From Unio delphinus (Eukaryota; Mollusca; Bivalvia; Unionida; Unionidae): 64,000 nucleotides of DNA. Where the stretch lies: contig JAQISU010000169.1 of assembly GCA_029339505.1 (NCBI GenBank), positions 4,270,001 through 4,334,000 on the forward strand. The letters run 5' to 3'. Shown one piece after another: positions 52,555 to 64,000 of this stretch; positions within the stretch are counted from its first letter, which is position 1; each line of letters starts with the position of its first letter. The notes under the pieces were generated by a model. That model was not told where the DNA came from. It saw only the letters and a program-made list of their open reading frames with translations, and did no database searches. The translations under genes were made by a program, and so were the position numbers.

Positions 52555-54411
52555 ATGGACAGGCTCCTGGCACTTATTTCATTGAAACTACCAACTCAAA
52601 TAATCAAGAATTATACTGAACAGAAGAAAAGCATGAGAAAGGCAAGGGAGACATGGATTGAAGACCAGTGTAAAGATATAGAAATCAATCTAAAGAAAAA
52701 TAATAGCAAAAAAGCATACCAACTGGTGAAAGACCTGACCAGTGTAAAACATGGATGTTCCTCCATCATTCAAGATAAGGGAGGGAAATATCTTACTGAA
52801 GAATAAGACATTCTTAAGAGATGGACAGAATACTGCTCAGACCTGTACAATCACAGACCTACAGGGGACCCAGACATACTCAACACCCCATCAGTGACCA
52901 ACACTGACAACTACCCCATCCTCCGAGAAGAAGTAGAGGCTGCAGTGAAAGCATTGAAAAAAGGGAAGGCAGCAGGAGTAGACAATATCTCTCCAGAACT
53001 AGTCCAAGAAGGGGGTGAAGCCATGATAAGCGCCCTACTAACAATCTGCAACAAGATCTGGCAGACAGGGGAATGGCCAACACCATGGCCTCAGTCACTC
53101 ATAGTAACTCTCCCAAAAAAAGGCAATTTGCAGCAATGTCAGAACTATCGTACGATCAGTCTTATATGCCACCCAAGCAAAGTCATGCTAAAAATCTTAT
53201 TTAACAGACTGAAGCGGTGGGCAGAGGAAATCATAGCTGAAGAACAGGCAGGTTCAGACCAGGGCGAAGCACAACTGAACAGATTTTCAACCTCAGAATA
53301 CTATGTGAGAAATACCTCCAGCACCAACAAGACCTTTATCATGTCTTTATAGATTTTAAGAAGGCGTTTGACAGGGTATGGAATGCAGCCCTTTGGTCCA
53401 CCATGAAGCTGTACAACATCAACGCTAACCTGATCAAAGTCATAGAAAGCCTTTACAGCAAGGCCACCAGCACAGTATGCTTCAACGGTCAAATAGGAGA
53501 TTGGTTTAGGACAACTGTGGGAGTCAGACAGGGCTGCTTGCTTTCACCTACTCTCTGCAACATCTTCCATGAAAGAATCATGACAGATGCACTGGAAGAC
53601 CATGAAGGAACTGTCAGTATTGGAGGCAGAATAAAAATAAATCTGCACTTTGCTGATGACATCAATGGCCTTGCAGGAAATGTGGAGGAGCTAGCTCAGT
53701 TGGTGGAAAAAATGGACAGGACAGCTACTGCTTTTGGTATGTAAATCAGTGCATAGAAGACCAAATTGATGACCAACAACACCAGTGGCATCAGCACTGA
53801 CATCATGATTAGTGGCCAAAAACTGGAAACAGTTAATAGATTCAAGTACTTAGGAGCCATCGTGGCAGACGAGGGATCGAAACCAGAAATATTTGTCCAG
53901 GATTGCGCTGACAACAACAACAGCAATGGCAAGGCTGAAGACAGTTTGGAAAGACAGAAACACCTCAGTTAGCTCAAAAATCAGACTGATGCGCTCCTTG
54001 GTTGCATCTGTATTCCTATATGCCTGTGAGTCATGGACCCTCACAGCAGATACAAGCAGTTGAAATGAGATGCTTTCGAAGGTTGCTTGGCATTACATAT
54101 AGAGATCATGTCACAAATGAGGAAGTGGGAAACAGAATCAAGCAAGCCATTGGGCCCTATGAAGAGCTATTGACCATTGTGAAAAAGCGCAAAATGAAAT
54201 GGTATGTCACACGATCAACAGGGCTTGCTAAGACAATCATGCAAGGTACTGTGCAGGGAGGGCGAAGGAGAGGAAGACAGAGGAAAAGATGGGAGGATAA
54301 CATCTCAGAGTGGACAGGACTGAAGCTGAGTGACACAGTGAGAGTATCAGAGAACAGATTGGAATGGACGAAGCTGGTTGTCAGGTCATCAGTGGTGCCC
54401 CAACGGTTGGC
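52555..54411 (+). pseudogene. Non-LTR retrotransposon (LINE) reverse transcriptase, broken
   Basis: The order of RT blocks is intact but split over several frames: KKGKAAGVDNISPELVQ (about 52.96 kb), LIVTLPKKGNLQQCQNYRTI (53.1), FIDFKKAFDRVW (53.35), GVRQGCLLSPTLCNIF (53.52), HFADDINGLAG (53.65, the catalytic Tyr/Phe-Ala-Asp-Asp box) and FKYLGAIVADEGS (53.84). The usual C-terminal segment RCFRRLLGITYRDH and [14 protein letters not shown] follows. Stops at 52804, 53350 and 53742 and frame changes show it is dead. Confidence 0.9.
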
Positions 54412-54545
<134 letters not shown>

Positions 54546-56746
54546 CTGAACAGTGTGTTCTAAAATTTGCAGAGTGTCCTGTCTCCACTGAAATGGCATA
54601 AATAAGATGATAAATAGAGGCAGCACAATACCAAATATGGTTAAGAGAACACACTAGTAACATACAAAAATTGCTGGGCAAATGAATTTAAATGGCAGAA
54701 GTATGACCTAGGAAAGACTAATGTGCACTCTTGTACCAGGTTGCCAAGCTTTCTCACATGTCCACATTAGTTTAGCCAATATTCCAATTCATCTGGACAA
54801 AGGTCAAATGTGTGAATGATCTGTAAAGGCAAGCACCTTAGACCACCATCCCTACCTTATGGTGTTAAATAATAGACAAGTACTTGACAGAATTCAACAA
54901 CCATATAGTGTACTGAAAAAAAACCTAAATGCCACAAACCTTTGGGCAGGTAATTAAAATGAAATGAATACAATACAATGAAGTTAAATGAATCAGGTGA
55001 AATGCTTCATCTATGATTGCAGTAGAGATAAGATATAAAGAAATGATGCTCGAGTTTACTTCCCCGTTATGAGAAAACTAAATTCAATTGTTCAAATGAT
55101 ATGATGGCACAAATTATTGTATTTTGCAAGGTCTTTTTAACAAAATGCATGCTTCCTAGCATGAGTGGAAGTAATAACTTAATTATAATCTGAATCTGGC
55201 ACCAATCCCCTTACCCAGGAAGACAGCGATCTGGTCTGACTTTCACCATAGTGGGCAAACATCAGTGAGCACTCTTTGTTTGCTGAAAACAAACTTGGGT
55301 GGACTTGATTTGCAACACAGTTGTAAAATGATTAAGTAACATACCAAACAAGAAATACTAGTTCTAGTACAAAAAAACTTTTACAAACAGATCCTTTTTA
55401 ACATAAAAAAAAAAATGGTAACCTTGGCATAACTAATAAATAAATGATCATAATGATGGTCATCACTAGAACAAACTTTGTAATAATTCTGACAAATTTA
55501 AAGTTAAAGCATAAAGATAAATGACTATCCTTCTTTTATTTCTTCTACCTCTTATTCTTTCCTCCTCTTTTCTTTCTCTTCTGTTCTTGTTTATTTTTCT
55601 TCATTCCATTTTATAACAGTAATTAGTTTATTAGAATAAGTCTTCATTAGTAATCAATATTTTCATGGTTATATATACCCTGCTTGCCATATATAGTGGA
55701 TTACATGTCAAAACATACACTTAGCCTTGAAAATTGAATCATTATCCTTCTGCTTTTAAGTGTTCTTGCTTTTGTTACCACAGTATTCACATATCGCCTC
55801 CCTGATCAACAATTTTGTACCCCTCACCAATTCAAACAAAATTACAGTATTAAGTATATAAGAAATGCACACAACTTTTGTGGTCTCTAACGCTGTCATT
55901 TTGTTGTCATCTTTACTAACCTGTTTGCCATATTTGCATCAGCAAATCTATCATTTTAGAGAAGAGATGTGATGTAGTTTGCCATCTTCAAATACTTCCA
56001 AACAATTTTGTAAATTTCTGTAACATTGGTAGTTACATCCTTTGATCACATGTTTATAAGCACCTTTGTACTTTGTTCAATTTTAAAAAATTGATACACT
56101 AATGCTAGACATTGCAAAAGATGGATGCATAAAACTCAGTTTTTATTAAATTTAGACTGTTCTATGAACCAGAAAAGGATAATGTCAGTCCAGTTGTTTG
56201 CATCAACAACTTCTGTTTGGTCTGAAATACAAGTTGACAGTGTTAGGAGTCCCCTGACAAAAATAAGGTTAGAAATGATAAGTTCATGAATATAATGGCT
56301 TTGTTTTGTTATATCCTTGTTGGTTGATGTATTTAAAATTACTGGGGTGGGGGCCGTTACAAAAAACTACTGGGAGTGTAGGCAAATACTTCAATCAATT
56401 TATCATGGCATGTTGAATTACTGGTAAATCGACATATGATACACATTTATAAAAAAATAAAACAATTAAAAAATTTTTTTTTAACCACAAATAAAAACAC
56501 CAAAAAATACTTTCTGATATTTCTAGTGCAACCTTTGATTAACAGTAGGCATTGCTAGAATGTAAATGGAAAATGAAAGATAACTTGCCACTATTTCTCT
56601 GACAAAGTCAGATTCACATATCACTACATTAAAATATCTGAACCAGCTAGACTAGTCAGTAAGTGCATTAATGTTCCTTAACTACTATGCTTAACATATG
56701 ATAAGCCCCTGCATGAAACTGATGTTCTCATGAGAAAACCACTTAC
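54546..56746. other. Host intron, nothing recognised
   Basis: AT-rich non-coding DNA with a pyrimidine-rich tract at 55525-55610 and no supported ORF. Confidence 0.4.
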
Positions 56747-56956
56747 AATCTGCTGTGTGAGCCTGATGAAGCTTGACTCCTGCAAAAGCAGCATCAAAAA
56801 GCCAAGCTCCAAACAGGTGGAGAATACTGTTGCACTTTGGTCGTCTAGGGGCTAAAGGGAGACGACTGTCAAGGGACAGAAGTCCTGGTAGACACTGAGT
56901 AACTGGAGCAGTGGATGAGGTCTTGGTACTGACATTTGAGCTTGATGTCTTGCTCC
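56747..56956 (-). CDS. RALGAPB: RALGAPB exon (210 nt)
   Basis: Acceptor TTTCTCTTTTAG and donor ATT-GTAAGT. It encodes a Ser/Thr-rich start, then LAPRRPKCNSILHLFGAWLF and DAAFAGVKLHQ, matching the conserved [22 protein letters not shown]-type block of RALGAPB. It ends in phase 1, which the next exon (48233) completes. It is the most upstream exon visible. Confidence 0.92.
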
Positions 56957-58109
56957 CTAAAAGAGAAATAAATGTTATTTTTCAATATGCCAGCAGATCA
57001 TGTGCTGGCAGATTATGGTCATGTTTGTTCTGCTGATTACTTATATAATAAAAAAAACTGTAGAGACCAATCTGCCAGTGCATTATATAATGAAAGATCT
57101 GGGTCTGTGCAGCTTTCTGTTTGACTCTACTTATAAGTGAGTACATATGGTAATCTATTAAAGAATGGAAAGAATTAAAGAATGAAATATTGTAAAAACT
57201 GTATTAGGTTTACAGCTCACAAGGTAGAGAAAACTTGAATTGAAATTTTTTCACAATGATTTGGGCTTTCATAAAAGGACAACTACCTCAATACTGCAGA
57301 GTATACAATCAAGATTGATTCTAATTGAAACAAGAGCCATACAGACATGATTTATCACATAGCCCCTGCCTTTGTTATTAAATTGGAACTGAAAGCACCA
57401 CATGGTTGTTCATTCTTAGCTATTATACTAGACATGCTAGGACCCTATGATCAAGCACTTTTAATTCATATACTTATGGTACACTTTGTTTCCATGGTAA
57501 CATAATACATATTGAAAGTAGAAAAGCTGAAGTATGAAATGACACAGCTATGCATCTTTCCTGAAATGAACCAACCAGCCAGTTACCAAATTTGGTTTAG
57601 ATACCTGGAACAACTGGAGAGGTATGTTCTAAAATGAAAATGGTTACATGGTGACATACTTAACAAACAAGAAGACACCAAAACTTCAATATTGCAAAAT
57701 TTAATATTAAAGAACCACTACAAACATTACTAATATTTTCTAATCAAAAAGCTGCCATGATCATGTTTTATTATTCATTGGAGGTAAAAATATTTGCCTC
57801 AAATCAGTTTTTCCAAATGATGAAATGGTCTACTACATCTATAAAACTGATTCCAATTACATGTACAAACAAATATGTAGCATTATTACACAATAATCAC
57901 TTATAACCTTCTGTCCATTTCTTTACTCAAATGAAAAGATGGCTGTCATGTTGCATTACATGAAACAAAGATATATCTCTTTTTTATTATCTTGACGTGC
58001 ACAGTGAGAATTTGTAACTATAATGATTAACATGAGCCATTTCCAAAGCAATGTGTGCATGATTTGGATATTTAACATAGTTTTAAAAATGTGTCAGTCA
58101 TATCACCAC
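56957..58109. other. Host intron, nothing recognised
   Basis: AT-rich non-coding DNA. The preceding RALGAPB exon was not found between here and 64 kb. Confidence 0.4.
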
Positions 58110-58363
58110 ATTGTCTGCAGTTTATAGCGATGTCTAGCACTCAGGCATCATGCCGCAGACATGTAACATGATGTCCCACCCAGTCACATTATCCTGACAC
58201 CAGGCTGACCAGTCCTAACACTAACCTCTTAACGCAAAGTGAGACAGCTACAAGTACTATTTTTTATAAGTCTTTGGTATGACTCAGCTGGGGTTCTGTA
58301 CTGCAAACTCCTGCATCCACGATCCAAAGAAGTCACTCTAACCACTTAGGCCACCATAGCAGT
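58110..58363 (-). mobile_element. tRNA-derived SINE family B, second copy
   Basis: The minus strand starts CTATGGTGGCCTAAGTGGTT (box A) and runs to the TATAAACTGCAGAC end. It shares CACATTATCCTGACACCAGG with the copy at 50.7 kb. Confidence 0.75.
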
Positions 58364-58624
58364 CTAATAGTCTAATTTCCAAAGCATATCTGCACACTCT
58401 TTATTTCATGTCTTCATATCCCCACTACCATTTCCTGTTGAAACTGACCCAAGAATAATAACAAAAAATAAATTAGTAAAATATACTGTATGTTCATCTT
58501 CTATGAAACCATGTAAAATGTTTGGTAAAATAACACAGAAAAGTGATATTGTAATTGTACTTTTCTGTGTATCTGACATCTGACCTGTTACCATGGATCT
58601 AGGGCAGAGGCCAAAATTTTTGTT

Positions 58625-58878
58625 GTTGTTTTTTTAGGGTTTAACGCCATTTTTCAGCACACTATAGGCTATACATGGCAGCCAGTATTATTGGTGGAGG
58701 AAGAACCTGGGAAAACTCCCCGAAGGAACCACCAACCCACAGGAAGCTACTGGCAAGCTTTCTCACATAACTACATTAGCTGAATCTTAGACTCAAACCC
58801 ACGCAGACAGAGGTGAGATGGCAGTGATCCGTAATGGACAGCGCTTTAGACCACTCGGCCACTCGGGGCCCCCAGAGG
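58625..58878 (-). mobile_element. tRNA-derived SINE family A, best copy
   Basis: The minus strand begins GGCCCCGAGTGGCCGAGTGG (a Leu/Ser tRNA-like box A), has a box B-like GGGTTTGAGTCTAAG, then a conserved body (GCTTGCCAGTAGCTTCC, GGTTCTTCCTCCACCA), and ends AAAATGGCGTTAAACCC with an A-rich tail. Four further copies lie in the window. Confidence 0.85.
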
Positions 58879-59569
58879 CCCAAATATAGCACTTGCAAAG
58901 ATAATGGCCAGATAGCAACCTATCTTCCAAAAATGTCCACCTAGAAGCTAATGTTATGGATAGATGACCAGATGTATGGACATCCAGAAGCTGGGGTTGA
59001 CAATATTGCCTCACTTGGGGGGTAAATGAGCCATCATATTGAACCCAGTTTATCAAGCAAAATATTATTTCTTCAATAATACATACTTGATCATAATTGA
59101 TTTGGAATTCATCAATTACCTAACTCCAGTCAACCCAAGGAATAAAAAACATTCAACATTCTTCTGTCATGTTGTGGCAAAATGTTTACAATTCTTTTGC
59201 TTGCTGAGATAAAAGTCCAATGAGATTGATATTCCCTTGGATAGGGGGAACTGGCAAGAAACAGATATGCAGTCTTTACAGGGTGTAACAGTGTTTCGAT
59301 AGGTGACTTGTTCAACCATGTCTTAACCCATAGTAGGTTCCATTTTGTACATAAGTTGATGCTTCTTGTCATGACAAGTTAAAAAATCTCTTGATGGTCT
59401 ATGAGGTTTTTGTTTTGGTCCATGTCTTCTCTTCTATGATGATGATTTTTTTTGGGGGGGATTGTGGAATGGCAGCCTTTAAAAACAAGAGAAAGTTAGT
59501 CATTGTGGCGAAGTGGTTTATTAGGAAAGATTTGCTTTTGTGTTTTGGGGGATTTTTAACATAGCTTTA
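58879..59569. other. Host DNA, nothing recognised
   Basis: Contains a short minus-strand ORF (59130-59372) that by feel is transposon-derived (a segment with KWNLLWVKTWLN), but no family can be named. Confidence 0.3.
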
Positions 59570-59742
59570 ACAATATTTCTGCCTATTGCTATCGATGGGG
59601 CATCATGTCCCAAACAACCACAATTATCCTGACACCGGCTGACCAGTTCCAACACAAGCCACTTAATGCTGAGTGTCACGCAAGGTAGCTGCAAGTACCA
59701 TTTTTATAAGACGATCTAACCACTAGGCCACCAAAGCAGTCT
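59570..59742 (-). mobile_element. tRNA-derived SINE family B, partial copy
   Basis: Shares ATTATCCTGACACCGGCTGA and CTAACCACTAGGCCACCA with the other family B copies. The middle part is deleted. Confidence 0.65.
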
Positions 59743-60589
59743 ATAAAGAAAAGATGTATCCCTCATCACATCTCTGCTACTAGATTGAAGTTGTTGATCC
59801 AAGATATTTTTTGCTTGAGGAAAGCAATTAAGATTAGTCCGCACATGGATTCACACACTTTGTGCTAGACTTTCAAAAACTGAGAGGTTGGGTGAAATGT
59901 CCACTGAGACCATTCTAGTTTGGGTAAATAATATTGACTGCTCAGGTTTTCAGATACAGCAAAGAATGGCATTTCATCATACTGCAATGAAGTCCAGCTG
60001 AGGTCAATCCAGTAGGTGTAGATTGGACTGAAGATTGAGTCATGAAATGACTGTTTTGTGGACTAGTGATTCTGTTGGGATAGCAAGTCTATCTGGATCT
60101 TATGCCTGCCTGGAATGTGGATTATTGACCAGGGCACCACATTAGAAAATGCTAAACCAGAAAGCCAAGGTTCTGTCCACAGTTGATCTGTTGGTAGGAA
60201 GGAGAGTGCCATCTCTCCTGCTGTGATTAAATCATTTGTCAGAACCTTCTTCCCCAAGAGGCAGATATGGATGGAACACTCATAAAGAGGCAGAATCCTG
60301 GCAACTTCAAACAAAGACAGAATGTAAACATTGCAGCCAGTTGTGACTGCATTTGTGTGATTTACAGTGGTTAAACATACAGTGATATATCTGCAGCAGG
60401 TCATGGTAGATCCTTTCATCTGCTGGGATGGGACTTAAAATACCATTGTTTTGTTTCTTAGTAGATATTGAATATTTTTGGACACCAAGATATTTGTGCC
60501 AAAATAATTTGTTATGCCATGAAATATATGGATATTGCTTTAAACAGATTTGATTAACTGCACTTATGTTTTCAGACACATTTGTAGTT
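59743..60589. other. Host DNA, nothing recognised
   Basis: Short overlapping minus-strand ORFs (60063-60419, 60307-60579) with no recognisable domain; possibly a decayed retroelement remnant. Confidence 0.3.
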
Positions 60590-62304
60590 TAAGATGAGAT
60601 GAGAGATTTTGGAAAGTGGAGATACACTGTTGGCATCTGTTAGTCTAGAGAGACGATAGTAGTGTGCCCAAGAGAGATTTCCTGGATGGTGGTTGCGCAG
60701 CATCTGTAGTGGCTGTGCAGCCCAACAAGGGAATGGCAGTCTTTGCTGCACATGCTGCACTTGAAAGTTGAGTCTGGTGTGTGTTGGAGATGCTTCTTCT
60801 TCTTCTCCAAGATCGCTTTTCATCAGCTAGTAAGCATATCTTTTCCTTGCCGGCTTTCAAACTAATGATCAGAACGTACCGACAACTGGGCATGTCTAGA
60901 GCAAGCTCTTCCCAGGTGTTGACATCAACGTCAGTGTCTTTCATGTTGCACTAGCAGACATCATTGAAGCAGAGATGTGGCCATCCAATCAACCTTTTGC
61001 CTGAGGCAAGTTTTAAATAAAGAAGGTCTTTGGGGATCCATTCATCATCCATCTGACATACAAGGCCAAGCCGTCTGATGCGATGTTGGTGGAAGAGTGT
61101 GATCAAGCTGGGATGCTTGGCACATTCAAGCACCTCGCTGTTTGTTACTCGATTACTCCAGGTGATTCCAATTATGTGTTGGAGACACAGAATGTGAAGT
61201 GAAAGGCACCGAGTCTTTTCTCTTGTGAGGCGTACAAAGTCCAAGTTTCATTGGCATACAGGAGAGTGCTTAGCACGCAGGCACGGTACATGGAGATCTT
61301 AGTGTTCAGGGTCAGCATGCTGTCGTTCCACACTCTCAGTGACAGCTTGGAGAGAGTTGCTGATGCCTTTTTAATCCACTTGTTGAGCTCAGCACTGTGC
61401 AATAGGTTGTAACTGATGGTTGTGCCGATGTATGTGAACTGACTGACTACCCCAAGTTAACAATTGTTGATGATGATGCTTGGCAGGTCCACATTCTGAG
61501 TCATAACGTTTATATTCTTTAGGTTGATGGTCAACCCAAACTCATCGCATGCTTTAGCAAAGCGGTCCATCAGATGCTGTAGCTCAGCTTCTGTGTGAGT
61601 TCCTAGGGCAGCATCATCTGCAAAGAGAATGTCCCTGATGGTTGTCTTCAAGCGCTTTGCTCTTTCCCTTTAGTTGTGCCAGGTGGAACAGTTTTCTTTC
61701 TGAGCATATGTGCAGGTAGATCCCTTCTGTGAACGTCGCAAAGGCATGTTTGGGCAGGACAGTGAAAAAAGATGCCAAAGAGCATGGGGCTATGGCACAA
61801 CCCTCTTTCACTCTGCTGTGGATGTTGTAGGGGTCAGACATTGAGCCATCGTACTGCACTGTGCCTTTCACGTCATCATGGAAGGACTGGATCATGCTTA
61901 GTAGCTTTGAAGGGCATCCAATCTTTGCTTAGATTGTGAAGAGTCAATCTCTACTGGCCAGATTGAATGCCTTGGTGAGGTCTATAAAGGACAGAAAGAG
62001 GAGTTTGTGTTGTTCTCTACATTTCTCCTGCGGTTGCCTGATGGAGAATATCATGTCAATTGTGGACCTCCCTACGCGGAACTTGCATTGCGATATGGGA
62101 TTCACTCTTGTCAGCAAGCATCTGCAGTCTGTTCAGGATGATGCATGGGAATACTTTACCCATGATGCTGAGAAGGGATACCCCCCTGTAGTTGTTGCAG
62201 TCACTTATGTCACCTTTATTCTTGTACAGGGTTACAATGTTGGTGTTTCTCATGCATTGAGATATGCCTGAAATAAGTTTTTGTATTTTGGTATTGGACC
62301 ACAC
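60590..62304 (-). pseudogene. Second non-LTR retrotransposon (LINE), broken
   Basis: Reading down from 62304: NIVTLYKNKGDISDCNNYRG and VSLLSIMGKVFPCIILNRLQ, then a damaged FIDLTKAF block (about 61.97 kb), RVKEGCAIAP (61.8), ILFADDAALGTHTEAELQHL (61.6, catalytic Ala-Asp-Asp box), KISMYRACVLSTLLYANETW (61.25) and the C-terminal IIGITWSNRVTNSEV part, ending with a Cys-containing tail near 60.7 kb. Frame changes and stops divide it into at least six pieces. It is a different family from the LINE at 52.6 kb. Confidence 0.88.
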
Positions 62305-63211
62305 AAAGAATGATCAGTTAATTGGTTCAGTCAGCAATATTAAAACTGACATTCATTCTAATTAATGAATAACACTGTGTGTTTCAACTATATGGAAAAT
62401 CACAATGAACATATGCCCTACCTTATATATTTTCATCTTTTCACTCAATCATAAACTCTCAGACCACTTGGAGTTAAGTTCATGCAGATTTTCAAGGACA
62501 ATAAAGATGGCTGGGTATTAACTCATGGAAGAGTTTTTGGTACACCTGTAAAGTCACGTTTTGTAATATGATTGTACATGTATTGTCTTTCTTGTGGAAT
62601 GAAATGAATTATAAGCAACTAATGTCTGCTTTAATTAATAATTATATGTGTAAATTGTGATTAATTTGAGTTGTGACTTGAGGGGGTAGCCTGCTTCTGT
62701 ATGTGTTGGTTTGTCATCCAAAAACAAATAAAACATCCGACAGTCTAAATATGTGATCACTGGATCTGGTATGCAAAGTCTGTCTGTCATTAAGACAGAA
62801 GTGTCATCAAAAGGGGTGTCATGAATCACATACGAGGCAAGAATGGTGGCTTCACTGACACTCAAGAGGTGAACAAATCCCAAAGGCTAGCATTCAACTC
62901 TGAGTGGATGGGGCATATCACTAATACACAAAGGTCAAGTCAACATCATTGGATCCATGAAGGAAGTTGGCACAAAATCAGAAAACTGGTGGTGATAACA
63001 AAGTTTTCGGCAAAAGTAGTGATGACTATGCTGATAAAGCAGATTGTTAGGGACAATATAGGAAATGTTGAAATTTGGTGTCCTCTAGGAGTTTGCTTTG
63101 AGTGTTATCAAAAGCCTGAGATGAGTACTGTGTGTCTTTCAACAGGAATTCATTCTAGCCAATGATTGTTTGTGACAAGAGCTGGGATTATTGATGTACT
63201 TGTCTAGTGCA
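62305..63211. other. Host DNA, nothing recognised
   Basis: AT-rich DNA; the ORF at 62821-63165 has no recognisable domain. Confidence 0.35.
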
Positions 63212-63500
63212 GGTTCATTATACTTTCATGGATCTAGTTCTGGATACTGTGTGAGACTGGTTCATTATACTTTCTTGGATCTAGTTTTGGATGCTATGTG
63301 AGACTGATTCATTATACTTTCATGGATCTAGTTCTGGATGCTATGTGAGACTGGTTCATTATACTTTCATGGATCTAGTTCTGGATGCTATGTGAGACTT
63401 GTTCATTATACTTTCATGGATCTGGTTCTGGATGCTATGTGAGACTGGTTCATTATACTTTCATGGATCTAGTTCTGGATGCTATGTGAGACTGGTTCAT
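63212..63500. repeat. 47-bp minisatellite, about 6 copies
   Basis: Units GGTTCATTATACTTTCATGG plus ATCTAGTTCTGGATGCTATG and TGAGACT repeat at 47 bp with few changes, so the array is young. Confidence 0.93.
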
Positions 63501-64000
63501 CAAATCTGATGCAGGTTAGGCTGGAACTGGCATGACCAGGTTCTAGATGCTGAATGGGCACATCAGAAATATAGATCTCTGTATCTAGTCCCAGTGGTAT
63601 AAAATGAAGATCAAGACTATGCCAGCCCTTCAGTGGACATGGTCAGGTAGCACCTTACATTTAGTGATTAAGCCTGGTGCTAACCATCAGGAGAATTATC
63701 ATTATACTATAGACTGCATATGGATGTAATGTCCATGACCGGTCCAGGTGGGCATCTGTACCAGATTGGTGTAAATCTTATAGTGCATGTATTACTATTA
63801 TGCTCTGATGTGGCAATGTGGACCATGGGCAGGCTTTAACTGTGCAAAGAAAGCTGATTTTTTTCCTAAACTACTGTTTTTTTCTAATTTAAATGTTTAG
63901 ATCATGAGGAAGTTGGTGACTGTGGCAACATTGGCAGCAGTGATGAAGGCACCCACATTCCTGAGTGCATTTCTTGATTCTGTTCTGAGCCTGGATCAAC
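63501..64000. other. Host DNA, nothing recognised
   Basis: Non-coding sequence to the window end, with a short SINE-like phrase at 63640-63720 that I could not assign. Confidence 0.35.

Noticed and set aside
58620..58880. Functional tRNA gene suggested by the box A-like sequence
   Set aside because: The tRNA-like part is followed by a shared SINE body and tail found in several copies, and no intact cloverleaf can be drawn.

Overview
The window has two parts. Bases 1 to about 15.7 kb are a densely packed, virus-like gene cluster of the Polinton/Maverick (adintovirus-like) type. The remaining 48 kb is intron-rich, repeat-rich animal DNA. Nine minus-strand exons between 21.2 and 57.0 kb join in phase into a protein I recognise as RALGAPB, the non-catalytic beta subunit of the Ral GTPase-activating complex, so the host is a metazoan. 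Short tRNA-like repeats (SINEs) ending in a GGCGTTAAACC-like tail make me favour a mollusc, perhaps a bivalve. That is an inference, not a proof.

The element lies downstream of the last RALGAPB exon I can see. Later exons of that gene are not visible, so the element probably sits inside a large RALGAPB intron. It begins outside the window: the first gene, a packaging ATPase, is cut by base 1, so the left terminal repeat cannot be seen. The visible genes are all open. In order they are: ATPase (-), a small zinc-ribbon ORF running into a parvovirus-type phospholipase A2 ORF through a perfect -1 slippery site, DDE integrase, a very large minus-strand polymerase fused to an SF1 helicase and an HNH-type domain, a Cys-rich zinc protein, a free-standing HNH homing endonuclease, a 950-bp non-coding block, two proteins of unknown role, a pVI/pX-like core protein, the double-jelly-roll major capsid protein, a membrane-active minor protein, an adenain-type protease, a candidate fibre, a two-helix membrane protein, and a penton with a large internal insertion. 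Replication and integration genes are on the left and virion genes on the right. Divergent gene pairs share very short AT-rich TATATA gaps.

The element is also threaded with short perfect palindromes built around CTAG (for example AGAAACACTAGTGTTTCT). They occur between genes and, in frame, inside the helicase, the Q/E-rich protein and the core protein, where they encode Asn-x-Ser-Val/Ile-type peptides. Other AT-rich hairpins sit on or next to stop codons and look like transcript-end signals. A perfect 37-bp inverted repeat lies just upstream of the capsid gene.

The host part holds the RALGAPB exons and their introns. The introns contain a DIRS-type tyrosine-recombinase retrotransposon nested in a pogo/Tigger-like element (37.8-44.7 kb), two broken non-LTR retrotransposons (52.6-54.5 kb and 60.6-62.3 kb), two tRNA-derived SINE families, several minisatellites (periods 21, 32, 47, 54 and 59 bp), long degenerate tandem arrays and microsatellites. 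No rRNA, tRNA gene or CRISPR array was seen.
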